Below, piece after piece: positions 52,658 through 63,165 of a stretch of DNA of 64,000 bases. Made by a program: the position numbers and the translations under genes. The stretch covers positions 36,187 to 100,186 of the forward strand of contig JAGXGZ010000006.1 of assembly GCA_024636495.1 (NCBI GenBank), read 5' to 3'. The stretch comes from Roseobacter sp. (GTDB lineage: Bacteria; Pseudomonadota; Alphaproteobacteria; Rhodobacterales; Rhodobacteraceae). Positions within the stretch are counted from its first letter, which is position 1; each line of letters starts with the position of its first letter. The notes below the pieces were generated by a model that was not told the origin of the DNA, made no database searches, and saw only the letters and a program-made list of their open reading frames with translations.

Positions 52658-53307
52658 TCCGGCTGCATCACGCCGAGCAGACCCGATCCATGCGCACGCT
52701 TTGGCTGCTGCACGAGTTGGAAGTGCCGTTCGAGGTGGTCTTGCATCCGTTCGACAAATCCTTGCGCGACCCTGCATATCTGGCGATTTCGCCCGCCGGG
52801 CGGGTTCCGTCGCTTGAGATCGAGGGTGACACCATGTTCGAGACGGGGGCCATCGGGGAATACCTGTGCGAGCGTTTCAGCCCAGAGGGACTGGGCCGGA
52901 TGCCGGGCGCGCCGGACCGTATGGACTGGCTGGTGTGGATGCATTTCGCCGAGACCTTGTCGCAGCATTGCGCGGCCTTGACCCAGCAGCATGTCGCTTT
53001 GCGCGAAGATGCCATGCGCAGCCCGATTGTAATGAAGCTGGAAGCCGCTAGGGTGGTGAAATGCTATGATGCGATTGAGGCGCAGCTTGAGGGGCGCGAC
53101 TATTTGTTGAGCAGCGGATTTACTGCGGCGGATATCGGGGTGGGGCAAGCGGTTTATATGGCGCAACATTTTGCCAAGCTTGATCGCCATCAAGGAATTG
53201 CGGCTTGGTATCAGCGCATTTCAGGCAGGGAGGGGTTTCAAAAATCGTTGCCACAAGGCGTTCCCTTGTTCGAGCAGTCGTTCTTTGAGCCGTGGCCGGT
53301 CGTCTAG
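52654..53307 (+). CDS. Glutathione S-transferase family protein
   Basis: A 217-aa GST-fold protein. The N-terminal thioredoxin-like domain has RSMRTLWLLHELEVPFEVVLHPFD near residue 9 and the cis-Pro substrate segment PAGRVPSLEIEGDTMFETGAIGEYLCERF near 48. The C-terminal helical domain starts around residue 85 and contains YLLSSGFTAADIGVGQAVYMA near 150, with the Asp of the N-capping box. It overlaps the mccA stop by 4 nt and belongs to the liu operon; related GSTs are often found near acyl-CoA catabolic genes. The substrate is unknown. Confidence 0.88.
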   Translation: MIRLHHAEQTRSMRTLWLLHELEVPFEVVLHPFDKSLRDPAYLAISPAGRVPSLEIEGDTMFETGAIGEYLCERFSPEGLGRMPGAPDRMDWLVWMHFAETLSQHCAALTQQHVALREDAMRSPIVMKLEAARVVKCYDAIEAQLEGRDYLLSSGFTAADIGVGQAVYMAQHFAKLDRHQGIAAWYQRISGREGFQKSLPQGVPLFEQSFFEPWPVV

Positions 53308-53324
53308 GGAGAGCGGCTGGATTT

Positions 53325-53350
53325 GAGTTTATTTGGCAAAATGAAGGGGA
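53325..53350 (+). repeat. Dispersed intergenic repeat tail (copy 3)
   Basis: GAGTTTATTTGGCAAAATGA followed by AGGGG; it lacks the hairpin head of copies 1 and 2. It is placed so that the end of the repeat joins the ribosome binding site (GGGGAGGG) of mvaB. Confidence 0.6.
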
Positions 53351-53359
53351 GGGACGGTG

Positions 53360-54217
53360 ATGGACAAAGGCTTTTGTGAGATTTTTGAGGTTGGTCCAAG
53401 GGACGGATTGCAGAATGAAGCGCGCGAAATTCCTGTGGCCGAAAAGATTGCTTTGGTTGATCTGTTAAGTCGGGCGGGCTTTTCGCGGGTTGAAGTGGCG
53501 AGCTTTGTCAGCCCAAAATGGGTGCCTCAGATGGCGGGGTCGGGCGCGGTGCTGGGAGGGATCAAGCGGGTCGAAGGTGTGCGCTATGCCGCTTTGACGC
53601 CAAACATGCGTGGCTACGAAGATGCGGTTGGCGCAAAGGCTGATGAGATCGCGATTTTCGCCTCGGCAAGCGAGGGTTTTAGTCAGAAGAATATTAACGC
53701 CAGCATCGAAGAGGCTTTCGAGCGCTTTGCGCCAATCCTTGAAGAAGCCCGTCATGTGGACATGCCTGTACGCGGCTATGTGTCGTGCGTCGTGAAATGC
53801 CCCTATGACGGGGTTATTGCGCCTGCAAAGGTGGCTGAGGTGGCGGATCGCCTATTCTCGATGGGGTGCTACGAAGTGTCCTTGGGGGACACCATCGGCG
53901 CAGGCACGCCTGATACGATTGCCAAGATGCTTTTGGCGGTGCGTAATGTCGTGCCGGTTGGCCGCTTGGCCGGTCATTATCATGACACTGCCGGACGAGC
54001 GATGGCGAACATCGACGCGTCCTTGTCGATGGGCGTACGGGTTTTTGATGCAGCAGTTGGCGGCTTGGGCGGATGCCCTTTTGCACCCGGCGCGGCTGGC
54101 AATGTTGCAACCGAGGCCGTGAATGCGCATCTGACGGCACTTGGGTACGCGACAGGGCTGGACCAGACCTTGATTGAAGAGGCCGCTGCCATGGCGCGCC
54201 AGATGAGAGCCGGTTGA
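53360..54217 (+). CDS. mvaB: Hydroxymethylglutaryl-CoA lyase
   Basis: A 285-aa TIM-barrel lyase that splits HMG-CoA to acetyl-CoA and acetoacetate, the last step of leucine breakdown. The N-terminal EIFEVGPRDGLQNEA contains the metal-binding Asp and conserved Arg. Other landmarks are VEVASFVSPKWVPQMAG near residue 42, YVSCVVKCPYDG near 140, EVSLGDTIGAGTPDTI near 170, and the Cys loop GLGGCPFAPGAAGNVATE near 235 with the catalytic Cys. ATG at 53360 follows a GTG in frame and has GGGAGGG upstream. Overlaps the next gene by one base. Confidence 0.96.
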   Translation: MDKGFCEIFEVGPRDGLQNEAREIPVAEKIALVDLLSRAGFSRVEVASFVSPKWVPQMAGSGAVLGGIKRVEGVRYAALTPNMRGYEDAVGAKADEIAIFASASEGFSQKNINASIEEAFERFAPILEEARHVDMPVRGYVSCVVKCPYDGVIAPAKVAEVADRLFSMGCYEVSLGDTIGAGTPDTIAKMLLAVRNVVPVGRLAGHYHDTAGRAMANIDASLSMGVRVFDAAVGGLGGCPFAPGAAGNVATEAVNAHLTALGYATGLDQTLIEEAAAMARQMRAG

Positions 54218-55005
54218 TGTTTGAGACACTTACCCTCGAGACGGATGCGCGCGGGGTCGCGACGCTGACGCTTGCGCGCGAAGAAAAGCACAACGCCATG
54301 TCCGCGCAGATGATAGCCGAATTGACAGATGCGGCGGCACACCTGGCCGCCGATGACGACGTGCGTGTCGTCGTTCTGACGGGCGCTGGCAAAAGCTTTT
54401 GCGCGGGCGGTGATCTGGGCTGGATGCAGGCGCAGCGCGACATGGATGCGGCCACCCGGTCGGTGGAAGCAGGCAAGCTTGCGGCGATGCTGGGCGCGCT
54501 CAATACGCTGCCCAAGCCGCTGATTGGCCGCGTGCAGGGCAATGCCTTTGGCGGCGGTGTTGGCATGGCGGCGGTCTGTGACGTGGCCATAGGTGTCGAC
54601 ACCCTCAAGATGGGGTTCACCGAAACGCGGCTGGGGATCATACCTGCAACCATCGGGCCCTATGTGCTGGCGCGCATGGGCGAGGGGCGCGCGCGCCGCG
54701 TGTTCATGTCTGCGCGGCTGTTTGGCGCGGGCGAGGCCGTGGATCTGGGGCTATTGGCTAAGGCTGTCCCGATGGCGGACTTGGATAGCGCGATAGAGGC
54801 CGAAATTCAGCCCTATCTGTCGTGTGCGCCGGGTGCGGTGGCGGCGGCAAAGCAGCTTGCCCGCGATTTGGGCCCTCGGATCGACGCCGATGTGGTAGCC
54901 CATACGATCAAAGCTTTGGCAGAACGGTGGGAGACGGAAGAAGCCGCCGAAGGAATCGGTGCGTTCTTTGACAAGCGCAAGGCATCATGGATGGTGGAAA
55001 ACTAG
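54217..55005 (+). CDS. liuC: Methylglutaconyl-CoA hydratase (enoyl-CoA hydratase family)
   Basis: A 262-aa crotonase-fold protein. The CoA-binding and oxyanion motifs are VVVLTGAGKSFCAGGDLGWMQ near residue 50 and GRVQGNAFGGGVGMAAVCDVAIG near 105. The acidic residues following (FTETRLGIIPATIGPYVLARMG) match hydratases. In this operon it should hydrate 3-methylglutaconyl-CoA to HMG-CoA, between MccAB and MvaB. Assignment to that substrate rests on context. ATG overlaps the mvaB TGA by one base; the track's earlier TTG is not needed. Last gene of the liu operon. Confidence 0.92.
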   Translation: MFETLTLETDARGVATLTLAREEKHNAMSAQMIAELTDAAAHLAADDDVRVVVLTGAGKSFCAGGDLGWMQAQRDMDAATRSVEAGKLAAMLGALNTLPKPLIGRVQGNAFGGGVGMAAVCDVAIGVDTLKMGFTETRLGIIPATIGPYVLARMGEGRARRVFMSARLFGAGEAVDLGLLAKAVPMADLDSAIEAEIQPYLSCAPGAVAAAKQLARDLGPRIDADVVAHTIKALAERWETEEAAEGIGAFFDKRKASWMVEN

Positions 55006-55175
55006 GCGTTTTTTGCGCGGTCCTGACCCGAACCTTGGCTTTCATCTGCACGGCTTCTGGCGTTCTTGCGTTTATCCCATAGGGGTGCTTGCGTTAAAAC
55101 TTAAGCATCCGCTGCACAGGCGTGCTGATGGTGGTGATGCGTCAAAACGGAACGCTTCAAATGTAGCGGGTTCGG

Positions 55176-55204
55176 TTGACCCTGACGAGGCAGCGGAGTA
55201 AACC
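55176..55204 (+). promoter_or_regulatory. Possible nuo operon promoter
   Basis: TTGACC (55176-55181), a 17-nt spacer and TAAACC (55199-55204) lie 71 nt before nuoA in the 269-nt gap after the liu operon. The match to sigma-70 consensus is moderate. No terminator was found for the liu operon here, so read-through is also possible. Confidence 0.35.
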
Positions 55205-55274
55205 GACAAAAGTCAGGTTCGCCGCTTGACAGGTAAGGCGCAACGCCGCGCCCCACACGCAAAGGAGCTTCCCC

Positions 55275-56167
<893 letters not shown>

Positions 56168-56176
56168 GGGGCTGAT

Positions 56177-56782
56177 ATGTCAGAACAACTGAACGAACTG
56201 GGTGCCTATATCGAAGCAAAACGGCCCGATTGCATCTTGGGATGGGAGATTTCCCATGGCGAGCTGAACATGGACGTGACCCAAGCGAACCTGCCGGGAT
56301 TGGTAGACTTCATCAAGGGCGACGTGACGTGTCGTTTCTCGTCGCTTGTCGATATCACCGCGGTCGATTACCCCGGTCGCGCAAAGCGGTTTGATGTCGT
56401 GTATCACTTCTTGTCGATGTATCAGAACCACCGCATCCGCTTGCGGGTCGCGGCACGCGAAGAAGATATGGTGCCGTCAATCGTCGCAATCCACCCGTCG
56501 GCCAACTGGTTCGAGAGGGAGGTGTTTGACATGTTCGGCATCCTGTTCTCGGGTCACCCCGATTTGCGCCGGCTGCTGACGGATTACGGTTTTCGCGGCC
56601 ACCCGCTGCGCAAGGATTTCCCGACCACTGGCTATACCGAAGTCCGCTATGACGAAGTTGAAAAGCGCGTCGTTTATGAACCCGTTTCCTTGGTTCAGGA
56701 ATACCGACAGTTTGATTTCATGTCACCGTGGGAGGGTGCCGAATACATTCTTCCCGGCGACGAAAAGACGGAGGCCAAGTAA
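56177..56782 (+). CDS. nuoC: NADH-quinone oxidoreductase subunit C
   Basis: A 201-aa peripheral-arm subunit homologous to the 30-kDa subunit. The signature [54 protein letters not shown] spans residues ~115-165. It ends with [19 protein letters not shown]. It starts 9 nt after nuoB and its stop overlaps the next small gene. In this lineage nuoC and nuoD remain separate. Confidence 0.96.
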   Translation: MSEQLNELGAYIEAKRPDCILGWEISHGELNMDVTQANLPGLVDFIKGDVTCRFSSLVDITAVDYPGRAKRFDVVYHFLSMYQNHRIRLRVAAREEDMVPSIVAIHPSANWFEREVFDMFGILFSGHPDLRRLLTDYGFRGHPLRKDFPTTGYTEVRYDEVEKRVVYEPVSLVQEYRQFDFMSPWEGAEYILPGDEKTEAK

Positions 56783-56955
56783 TGGGTGGCATCTGGTGGT
56801 TTATTCTTTCAGCGCTGACAATCATCCCGATGGTCCGGCTGCTGCCGTTTTTCGGTATCAATAAATATTGGTCTGTAGCTTGCGTTGTTCCCTTTGGCGT
56901 CATTGCCTTGCTGTGGTGGATGGGCGTCAAACTGGCAGAGTTGGAGCGTAAATGA
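56782..56955 (+). CDS. Small membrane protein between nuoC and nuoD
   Basis: A 57-aa protein with two hydrophobic segments ([23 protein letters not shown] and [18 protein letters not shown]) and a short charged tail. The ATG overlaps the nuoC stop by one base with GGAGG 8 nt upstream, and the stop overlaps the nuoD start, so it is tightly coupled. I recall an unidentified reading frame at this place in other Rhodobacterales nuo operons. It may be an assembly or supernumerary subunit of complex I; that is inference. The track version has 18 extra codons. Confidence 0.8.
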   Translation: MGGIWWFILSALTIIPMVRLLPFFGINKYWSVACVVPFGVIALLWWMGVKLAELERK

Positions 56956-58178
56956 TGGACGGTACCAAAGGTTTCGAAGACGCCCTGACCGGCGAACAGA
57001 AAATCCGCAATTTCAACATCAACTTTGGCCCGCAGCACCCTGCGGCGCACGGTGTTCTGCGTCTGGTGCTAGAACTGGACGGCGAAATTGTTGAACGTTG
57101 CGATCCGCACATCGGCCTGCTGCACCGTGGCACCGAAAAGCTGATGGAATCGCGGACGTACCTGCAAAACCTGCCGTATTTTGACCGGCTGGATTACGTG
57201 GCCCCGATGAACCAGGAACATGCCTGGTGTCTGGCCATCGAAAAGTTGACCGGCGTTGAAGTACCCCGCCGCGCGTCGCTGATCCGCGTGCTGTATTGCG
57301 AGATTGGCCGCATCCTGTCGCATCTTTTGAATGTGACCACGCAGGCGATGGACGTGGGCGCGCTGACCCCGCCCCTGTGGGGGTTTGAGGAACGCGAAGA
57401 TCTGATGATCTTTTATGAGCGTGCTTGCGGTGCGCGTTTGCACGCGGCCTATTTCCGTCCCGGCGGCGTGCATCAGGATCTGCCGCCTGCGCTGCTTGAC
57501 GACATCGAGACGTGGTCGCACAAGTTTCTGTCCGGTTTCATGGTCGATATCGACAACCTGCTGACGGAAAATCGCATTTTTAAACAGCGCAATGCCGATA
57601 TCGGCGTCGTGACAGAGCAAGACATTCAGGACTGGGGTTTTTCCGGGGTCATGGTGCGTGGCTCGGGCCTTGCATGGGATTTGCGCCGCGCGCAGCCCTA
57701 TGAATGCTATGACGAGTTCGACTTCCAGATCCCGACCGGCGTGAACGGCGACTGCTACGACCGTTATCTCGTTCGGATGGAAGAGATGCGCCAGTCGACC
57801 TACATCATCCAACAGGCTATCGCGAAACTGCGCGAACCCGAAGGGCAGGGCGATATTCTGGCCCGTGGCAAGATCACACCGCCAAGCCGTAGCGCCATGA
57901 AAACCGACATGGAAAGCCTGATCCACCACTTCAAGCTTTATACCGAAGGGTTCCACGTGCCCGCTGGCGAAGTCTATTGCGCCGTGGAGGCCCCCAAGGG
58001 TGAATTTGGCGTGTATCTTGTCGCAGATGGCAGCAACAAGCCCTACCGCGCCAAGATCCGCGCGCCGGGGTACTTGCACCTGCAAGCGATGGATTACATG
58101 GCCAAAGGTCACCAGTTGGCTGATGTAGCCGCGATCATCGGCACAATGGATATCGTCTTTGGCGAGGTGGATCGTTGA
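56952..58178 (+). CDS. nuoD: NADH-quinone oxidoreductase subunit D
   Basis: A 408-aa 49-kDa-type subunit forming the quinone site with NuoB. Landmarks are [25 protein letters not shown] near residue 20 (the His pair at the quinone site), [32 protein letters not shown] near 55, the [11 protein letters not shown] segment near 172, and [37 protein letters not shown] near 335, ending DIVFGEVDR. Two adjacent ATG codons are possible; the first overlaps the small gene's stop by 4 nt. Confidence 0.97.
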   Translation: MMDGTKGFEDALTGEQKIRNFNINFGPQHPAAHGVLRLVLELDGEIVERCDPHIGLLHRGTEKLMESRTYLQNLPYFDRLDYVAPMNQEHAWCLAIEKLTGVEVPRRASLIRVLYCEIGRILSHLLNVTTQAMDVGALTPPLWGFEEREDLMIFYERACGARLHAAYFRPGGVHQDLPPALLDDIETWSHKFLSGFMVDIDNLLTENRIFKQRNADIGVVTEQDIQDWGFSGVMVRGSGLAWDLRRAQPYECYDEFDFQIPTGVNGDCYDRYLVRMEEMRQSTYIIQQAIAKLREPEGQGDILARGKITPPSRSAMKTDMESLIHHFKLYTEGFHVPAGEVYCAVEAPKGEFGVYLVADGSNKPYRAKIRAPGYLHLQAMDYMAKGHQLADVAAIIGTMDIVFGEVDR

Positions 58179-58190
58179 TCCGACCTGCTG

Positions 58191-58225
58191 CCTTCATTTT
58201 GCCAATCAAACTCCCGCCGGAGGCG
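58191..58225 (-). repeat. Dispersed intergenic repeat tail (copy 4, reversed)
   Basis: Read on the minus strand it is CTCCGGCGGGAGTTTGATTG followed by GCAAAATGAAGG. The core TTGGCAAAATGAA equals that of copies 1-3, but in the opposite orientation to the surrounding genes. It fills most of the 81-nt gap between nuoD and nuoE. Confidence 0.65.
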
Positions 58226-58259
58226 CCTGCCGTCTCTGCCCGAACGAAAGCCTGATCTG

Positions 58260-59534
58260 ATGCTGCGCCGTCTACACCCCGACCAACCGACAAGCTTCGC
58301 GTTTACCCCAGCCAATCAGGTTTGGGCCGAAGCGCAGATCACCAAATACCCCGAGGGCCGTCAGGCGTCCGCGATCATTCCGCTGCTTTGGCGTGCGCAG
58401 GAACAAGAGGGCTGGCTTAGCCGTCCGGCGATTGAACACGTGTCAGAGATGCTTGGCTTGGCTTATATTCGCGGGCTAGAGGTTGCGACGTTCTATTTCA
58501 TGTTCCAGCTTCAGCCGGTGGGCAGTGTGGCGCATATCCAGGTCTGTGGAACTACGTCCTGCATGATTTGTGGCGCAGAAGACCTGATAGCTGTGTGTAA
58601 AGACAAGATTGCAGCCAAAGCGCACCAGATCAGCGAAGACGGCAAGTTTTCATGGGAGGAAGTCGAATGTCTTGGCGCATGTTCGAACGCGCCGATGGCC
58701 CAGATCGGCAAGGACTATTTCGAGGATTTGACGACCGAAAACTTCGCGGCGATGATTGATGATATGTCAGCAGGAAATGTGCCTGTGCCGGGCCCCCAAA
58801 ACGGGCGCTATGCGTCGGAACCGTTATCGGGTCTGACCAGCCTCAAGGATCATGACAGCGGCAAGACACAGTACAACGCAAGTGCACAGCTTGCCGTCGA
58901 TATCGGCGACAGCATAAAGCGGATTGACGGAACAGAGGTGCCGTTCACGGCACCTTGGCAGGGCAAGGCCAATGGCAAAAAGCCATCCAAAGCAGCCGCA
59001 CGCGATGACCATATGCCGCCCGCCGGGCCAGATGGTGCGCAAGGCGGCCGCACGCCGTCTGAGCAGGCTGCACCGCGCGCCGTCGGTGACAGTTCGGACC
59101 AAAAATCGGAAGCCCCTGGCGAAGCAAATGGCGTAGAGGCGGTTGCCAAGCCAGTCCAAGGCAGCGTTGCGCCTGCGCCAAAAACACCCACATCCAAAAC
59201 CGATGTAGCAGCCTCGGCCCAGAAAAACGCGGAAGCGACAGGCACGAAACCGGCAACGCTCGACGCGCCTCGGGGTGGTACTGCGGATGATCTGAAAATG
59301 ATCAAGGGCATTGGTCCCAAGCTTGAAAAGCTGGTTAATTCCTTGGGTTTCTTCCACTTTGACCAGGTCGCCAACTGGACAGCGGATGAGCTGGCATGGG
59401 TTGATCAGAACCTTGCGGGCTTTAAGGGACGTGCGACCCGTGACACTTGGGTCGCGCAGGCGAAAAAGCTTGCAGCTGGTGAAGAAACAGAATTCTCGTC
59501 CCGCGCCAAAAAAGATGATATCTATAAGCCATAA
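58260..59534 (+). CDS. nuoE: NuoE with C-terminal extension and HhH-like domain
   Basis: A 424-aa protein. Residues 1-~175 are NuoE (24-kDa subunit): [39 protein letters not shown] at the start, the [2Fe-2S] ligands in [14 protein letters not shown] near 97 and [21 protein letters not shown] near 140. It delivers or stores electrons beside NuoF. A disordered Ala/Pro/Lys-rich linker spans ~200-340. The C-terminal ~80 residues are a helix-hairpin-helix-like domain ([32 protein letters not shown]). Normal NuoE is 160-240 aa, so the extension is lineage-specific. The same domain recurs in the next gene. Confidence 0.95.
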   Translation: MLRRLHPDQPTSFAFTPANQVWAEAQITKYPEGRQASAIIPLLWRAQEQEGWLSRPAIEHVSEMLGLAYIRGLEVATFYFMFQLQPVGSVAHIQVCGTTSCMICGAEDLIAVCKDKIAAKAHQISEDGKFSWEEVECLGACSNAPMAQIGKDYFEDLTTENFAAMIDDMSAGNVPVPGPQNGRYASEPLSGLTSLKDHDSGKTQYNASAQLAVDIGDSIKRIDGTEVPFTAPWQGKANGKKPSKAAARDDHMPPAGPDGAQGGRTPSEQAAPRAVGDSSDQKSEAPGEANGVEAVAKPVQGSVAPAPKTPTSKTDVAASAQKNAEATGTKPATLDAPRGGTADDLKMIKGIGPKLEKLVNSLGFFHFDQVANWTADELAWVDQNLAGFKGRATRDTWVAQAKKLAAGEETEFSSRAKKDDIYKP

Positions 59535-59567
59535 AAGAACATCAACATGGCTTAAAAAGGGACAGAC

Positions 59568-60578
59568 ATGACTGACATTACACAAAAAGAACGGTGCACG
59601 CGCGGCTGCATCTGGTTGGGCGCCGGGGTCGGCTTTGCAGCAATCCTGATGTTTTGGCTGATCGCGGGATGGGGGATCATCCTGTCGGTTGCAGCGGGTG
59701 CCATTCTGGGTGGTATTGCTGCTTTTGTGTTCACGTTGATTTTTTGCAGCAAAGATGCTGATGCCATGGCACCGCGCACTGTCGGAGCTGCCGAAGCGGG
59801 TTCGGCGGCAGGTCAGGCATCTGCTGCTTCCAAGCCAGCAGCGGGGAGCAGCAGCGCCGCAGCTCAGCCGGCTGCGACGGGGCAGGATACCTCTGCACCC
59901 AATGCTAAGGTCGCATCTAAAGCCGGTGATGCATCCATCAGTGCACCTTCCGCCCCACATGATGCGTCATCTTCCGCTGTTGCCGAGGCTGCGCCTGCGG
60001 GATCCGCTGACGCGGTAGCATCGACATCCGACAGCACAACAGCCAGCGTACCAGCGTCTGCGGTGACGGAAGTGTCAGCGTTTTCTGGCATGAAGCCGTC
60101 AAAAGAATTGAAGGGCCAGAAAGAATTGGCCGAACGTAAGGGCGATTATAAATACGTGGCCCCCGCATCTGAAAAAGCGGCACCCAAGAAAGCCGCCGCC
60201 AAAACAGCAGCGCCCGAGAAAGCCGCGCCCAAGAAGGCTGCTAACCCAGAAACGACTGCCCCAGCAGCTTTTGCGGATATCCCCGCTGAGGGCGGCGGTG
60301 CGGTTGCCGAAGCGAAGCCCGAAACATTGACAGCTGCGCGCGCAGGCGGCCCGGATGACCTCAAGCAGATCAGCGGCGTCGGTCCGAAGTTGGAGCAGAC
60401 CCTGAACGAGCTTGGATTTTACCACTTTGATCAAGTGGCCAAGTGGGGCCCGTCAGAAATCGCATGGGTGGATTCGCGGCTTCGTTTCAAAGGTCGTATC
60501 CAGCGCGATAACTGGATGGCTCAGGCCAAGATACTCGCGGAAGGCGGCGAGACAGAGTTTTCTGCCCGCAAGAAATAG
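59568..60578 (+). CDS. Membrane protein with HhH-like C-terminal domain
   Basis: A 336-aa protein. After a short N-terminus two hydrophobic helices (GCIWLGAGVGFAAILMFWLIAGWG and SVAAGAILGGIAAFVFTLIF) anchor it in the membrane. Residues ~65-255 are a low-complexity Ala/Ser/Pro/Lys-rich linker with repeated KKAAAK-type blocks. The C-terminal ~75 residues (GPDDLKQISGVGPKLEQTLNELGFYHFDQVAKWGPSEIAWVDSRL) are a close match to the NuoE extension, pointing to duplication or recombination within the operon. It could tether or assemble the peripheral arm; function is unknown. Confidence 0.82.
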   Translation: MTDITQKERCTRGCIWLGAGVGFAAILMFWLIAGWGIILSVAAGAILGGIAAFVFTLIFCSKDADAMAPRTVGAAEAGSAAGQASAASKPAAGSSSAAAQPAATGQDTSAPNAKVASKAGDASISAPSAPHDASSSAVAEAAPAGSADAVASTSDSTTASVPASAVTEVSAFSGMKPSKELKGQKELAERKGDYKYVAPASEKAAPKKAAAKTAAPEKAAPKKAANPETTAPAAFADIPAEGGGAVAEAKPETLTAARAGGPDDLKQISGVGPKLEQTLNELGFYHFDQVAKWGPSEIAWVDSRLRFKGRIQRDNWMAQAKILAEGGETEFSARKK

Positions 60579-60609
60579 ACGAACAAAAACAAGCATGGTG
60601 CCTGATTAA

Positions 60610-60837
60610 ATGACCGAAGAAGAGAACATCGCACTTGCCCGGAAGGGCCGGACCGTTGCCTTGGTCATCGCGGGGACCATGCTGCTTTGGATCATATTGC
60701 AGTGGATTGCGCCACAATTTGGCCTACCTGGCCGCTATGCGCTGCTGTTTGATTTTGCGGCCTTGGGGGCATTGATCTGGGCAATGGTAAACATCTACCA
60801 GATGCGCAAAGCCCGTGCTGCCAGCCGCGACGATTAA
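60610..60837 (+). CDS. DUF5337 family small membrane protein
   Basis: A 75-aa protein: polar N-terminus [15 protein letters not shown], two helices ([19 protein letters not shown] and [23 protein letters not shown]) and a basic tail. DUF5337 is a small Rhodobacterales-restricted family found in nuo operons, as I recall. Its place between the HhH protein and nuoF, with no promoter gap, supports a role linked to complex I, not established. The stop is 70 nt before nuoF. Confidence 0.8.
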   Translation: MTEEENIALARKGRTVALVIAGTMLLWIILQWIAPQFGLPGRYALLFDFAALGALIWAMVNIYQMRKARAASRDD

Positions 60838-60907
60838 ACCGGACGCGGTGCGCCGCGACGAAAAAAGAGTAAGCGCAGCGATGCTGCGAGACATAAAGGG
60901 AAGCGAC

Positions 60908-62203
60908 ATGCTCCAGGATCAAGACCGCATCTTTACCAATATCTACGGTATGCACGACCGGACGCTGAAGGGCGCGCAGGCGCGTGGCCATTGGGATGGC
61001 ACGGCGGGCATCTTGAAGAATGGGCGCGACTGGATCATCGAACAGATGAAGGCGTCTGGCCTGCGCGGTCGGGGTGGGGCGGGTTTTCCTACCGGTCTGA
61101 AGTGGTCCTTTATGCCCAAGGAAAGCGACGGCCGTCCCAGCTATCTGGTGGTGAATGCTGACGAATCAGAACCGGGCACCTGCAAAGACCGCGAAATCAT
61201 GCGCCACGATCCGCATACCCTGATCGAGGGCTGCCTGATCGCCAGCTTCGCCATGCAAGCCAACGCCTGCTACATCTATATTCGCGGCGAATATATCCGC
61301 GACAAAGAAGCGCTTCAGGCCGCTATTGACGAGGCTTACGATGCCGGTCTGGTGGGCAAGAACGCGTGCAAATCCGGTTATGATTTTGACATCTACCTGC
61401 ACCACGGTGCCGGGGCCTATATCTGCGGCGAAGAAACCGCGCTGCTCGAAAGCCTTGAGGGCAAAAAGGGCATGCCGCGCATGAAGCCGCCATTCCCTGC
61501 GGGCGCGGGCCTGTATGGCTGCCCGACCACGGTGAACAACGTGGAATCGATTGCGGTTGTGCCGACGATCCTGCGCCGCGGCCCTGAGTGGTTCTCAGGC
61601 TTTGGTCGCCCCAACAACGCGGGCACCAAGCTGTTTGCGATCTCGGGTCACGTCAACAACCCTTGCGTCGTCGAAGAAGCGATGAGCATCGGTTTCGAAG
61701 AGCTGATCGAGAAACATTGCGGCGGGATCCGTGGCGGTTGGGACAACCTCAAGGCTGTGATCCCAGGAGGGTCCTCGGTGCCGATGATCCCCGGCGCGCA
61801 GATGCGCGATGCGATCATGGATTTCGATTACCTGCGCGAACAACGCTCCGGTCTTGGGACGGCGGCGGTGATCGTGATGGATAATTCGACCGATGTGATC
61901 AAGGCGATCTGGCGTCTGTCCAAATTCTACAAGCACGAATCTTGTGGTCAGTGCACACCCTGCCGCGAGGGCACGGGATGGATGATGCGGGTCATGGACC
62001 GTCTGGTCACAGGCGACGCAGAGCCAGAAGAGATCGACATGCTGCTGGATGTGACCAAACAGGTTGAAGGCCACACCATCTGTGCGCTTGGCGATGCAGC
62101 CGCTTGGCCGATCCAAGGTCTGATCCGCCACTTCCGCGATGAGATTGAGGACCGGATCAAACACAAACGCACGGGCCGCGTCAGCGCCGTGGCGGCGGAG
62201 TAA
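60908..62203 (+). CDS. nuoF: NADH-quinone oxidoreductase subunit F
   Basis: A 431-aa NADH-oxidising subunit with FMN and cluster N3. [21 protein letters not shown] near residue 55 is the FMN/NADH glycine-rich motif. [25 protein letters not shown] near 80, [32 protein letters not shown] near 170, and [16 protein letters not shown] near 345 (three of the N3 cysteines, with a fourth in [14 protein letters not shown] near 395) follow. The start [11 protein letters not shown] is preferred over the track start 31 codons upstream because AAAGGGAAG precedes it. Confidence 0.97.
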   Translation: MLQDQDRIFTNIYGMHDRTLKGAQARGHWDGTAGILKNGRDWIIEQMKASGLRGRGGAGFPTGLKWSFMPKESDGRPSYLVVNADESEPGTCKDREIMRHDPHTLIEGCLIASFAMQANACYIYIRGEYIRDKEALQAAIDEAYDAGLVGKNACKSGYDFDIYLHHGAGAYICGEETALLESLEGKKGMPRMKPPFPAGAGLYGCPTTVNNVESIAVVPTILRRGPEWFSGFGRPNNAGTKLFAISGHVNNPCVVEEAMSIGFEELIEKHCGGIRGGWDNLKAVIPGGSSVPMIPGAQMRDAIMDFDYLREQRSGLGTAAVIVMDNSTDVIKAIWRLSKFYKHESCGQCTPCREGTGWMMRVMDRLVTGDAEPEEIDMLLDVTKQVEGHTICALGDAAAWPIQGLIRHFRDEIEDRIKHKRTGRVSAVAAE

Positions 62204-62207
62204 AACA

Positions 62208-62615
62208 ATGGAAAATTTCACAGCCTACAGCCATGCGATTACGTCTTTGGCCCTTTGGGCTGTTATGATCAGCGTGTTGGGAATGATCTCGACGAGAGGG
62301 CGCAGTGCCGAAGGGCGCTGTGACTGCGGCAAACCAAAGCGGAATTATGACGATCCGGTCTATCGAAGCGAACGTGCCTTTATGAACGCTGTTGAAACCT
62401 CGGGTCCTTTTATCGCAGCGACTGTCGCGGCAATCCTGATCGGTGCTTCGCCGCTTTGGGTAAATATTTTCGCGTCGGTATTTATTGTGGCGCGGGTCGG
62501 CATGGCTTTTGTTCACCTGCGCACCACAAACCAACCGGCGCGGTCTTTGTTTTTTGTGGTGGGTCTGGTGTGCATTCTGGCGTTGGTGGTAATGACGATC
62601 GGCGCTGCGTTCTGA
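62208..62615 (+). CDS. MAPEG family membrane protein
   Basis: A 135-aa protein with four hydrophobic segments. It shows the MAPEG pattern ERAFMNAVETSGPFIAATVAAILIG near residue 55 (Glu-x-x-x-Pro-like segment) followed by FASVFIVARVGMAFVHLRTTNQPARSLFFVVGLV. A short loop with CDCGKPK lies before it. Family members include glutathione-dependent detoxifying enzymes and uncharacterised bacterial proteins. It begins 4 nt after nuoF. The track version adds 23 residues from nuoF's frame. Confidence 0.82.
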   Translation: MENFTAYSHAITSLALWAVMISVLGMISTRGRSAEGRCDCGKPKRNYDDPVYRSERAFMNAVETSGPFIAATVAAILIGASPLWVNIFASVFIVARVGMAFVHLRTTNQPARSLFFVVGLVCILALVVMTIGAAF

Positions 62616-62666
62616 ACTTGCGCAGCGTTGGGGTGGCATGACTCCACGGCGTGACAGGAGACGGGG

Positions 62667-63161
62667 ATGAAAGAAATGCATCTGGCGGAACTGAATGTGG
62701 GCCGTCTTTTGACACCTACGGATGATCCGCGTGTCGCCGAATTTATGGAAAACCTTGACCGGATCAACACCATGGGCAAGCGGATGCCGGGTTTTGTATG
62801 GATGATGAAAGGGTCAGGCGAACCTGGCACGGGAAATACAGACGCCAAGATCGGCGGTGATCCGCAATATGTGTCGAACCTGACAGTTTGGGAAGACGTT
62901 GAAACCCTTGAACAATTCGTTTGGGGCACCGTTCACAAGCAGTTTTATGCCCGTCGCACCGAATGGTTCGAGGTGATGGGTGATATGCATTTCGTCATGT
63001 GGTGGGTGCCAAAAGGCCATCAGCCAACCTTGGAAGAAGCGCTGGCGCGACTGGACCATTTGCGCGAAAACGGCGACAGTGATCATGCGTTTGGCTGGGC
63101 GCATCTGAAACAGGCAACGCGCTGGCGCAGCGACGGATGCCAAGCCACAGCGGCGGAGTAA
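62667..63161 (+). CDS. DUF3291 domain protein
   Basis: A 164-aa protein matching the DUF3291 pattern: HLAELNVGRLLTPTDDPRVAEFMENLDRINTMGKRMPGFVWM at the N-terminus, YVSNLTVWEDVETLEQFVWGTVHKQFYARRTEWFE near residue 72, and FVMWWVPKGHQPTLEEALARLDHLRENG near 112. The fold is dimeric ferredoxin-like and may bind heme or a small ligand; no function is known. Embedded in the nuo operon after the MAPEG gene, with GGAGACGGGG before the ATG. Confidence 0.85.
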   Translation: MKEMHLAELNVGRLLTPTDDPRVAEFMENLDRINTMGKRMPGFVWMMKGSGEPGTGNTDAKIGGDPQYVSNLTVWEDVETLEQFVWGTVHKQFYARRTEWFEVMGDMHFVMWWVPKGHQPTLEEALARLDHLRENGDSDHAFGWAHLKQATRWRSDGCQATAAE

Positions 63162-63165
63162 GAAG

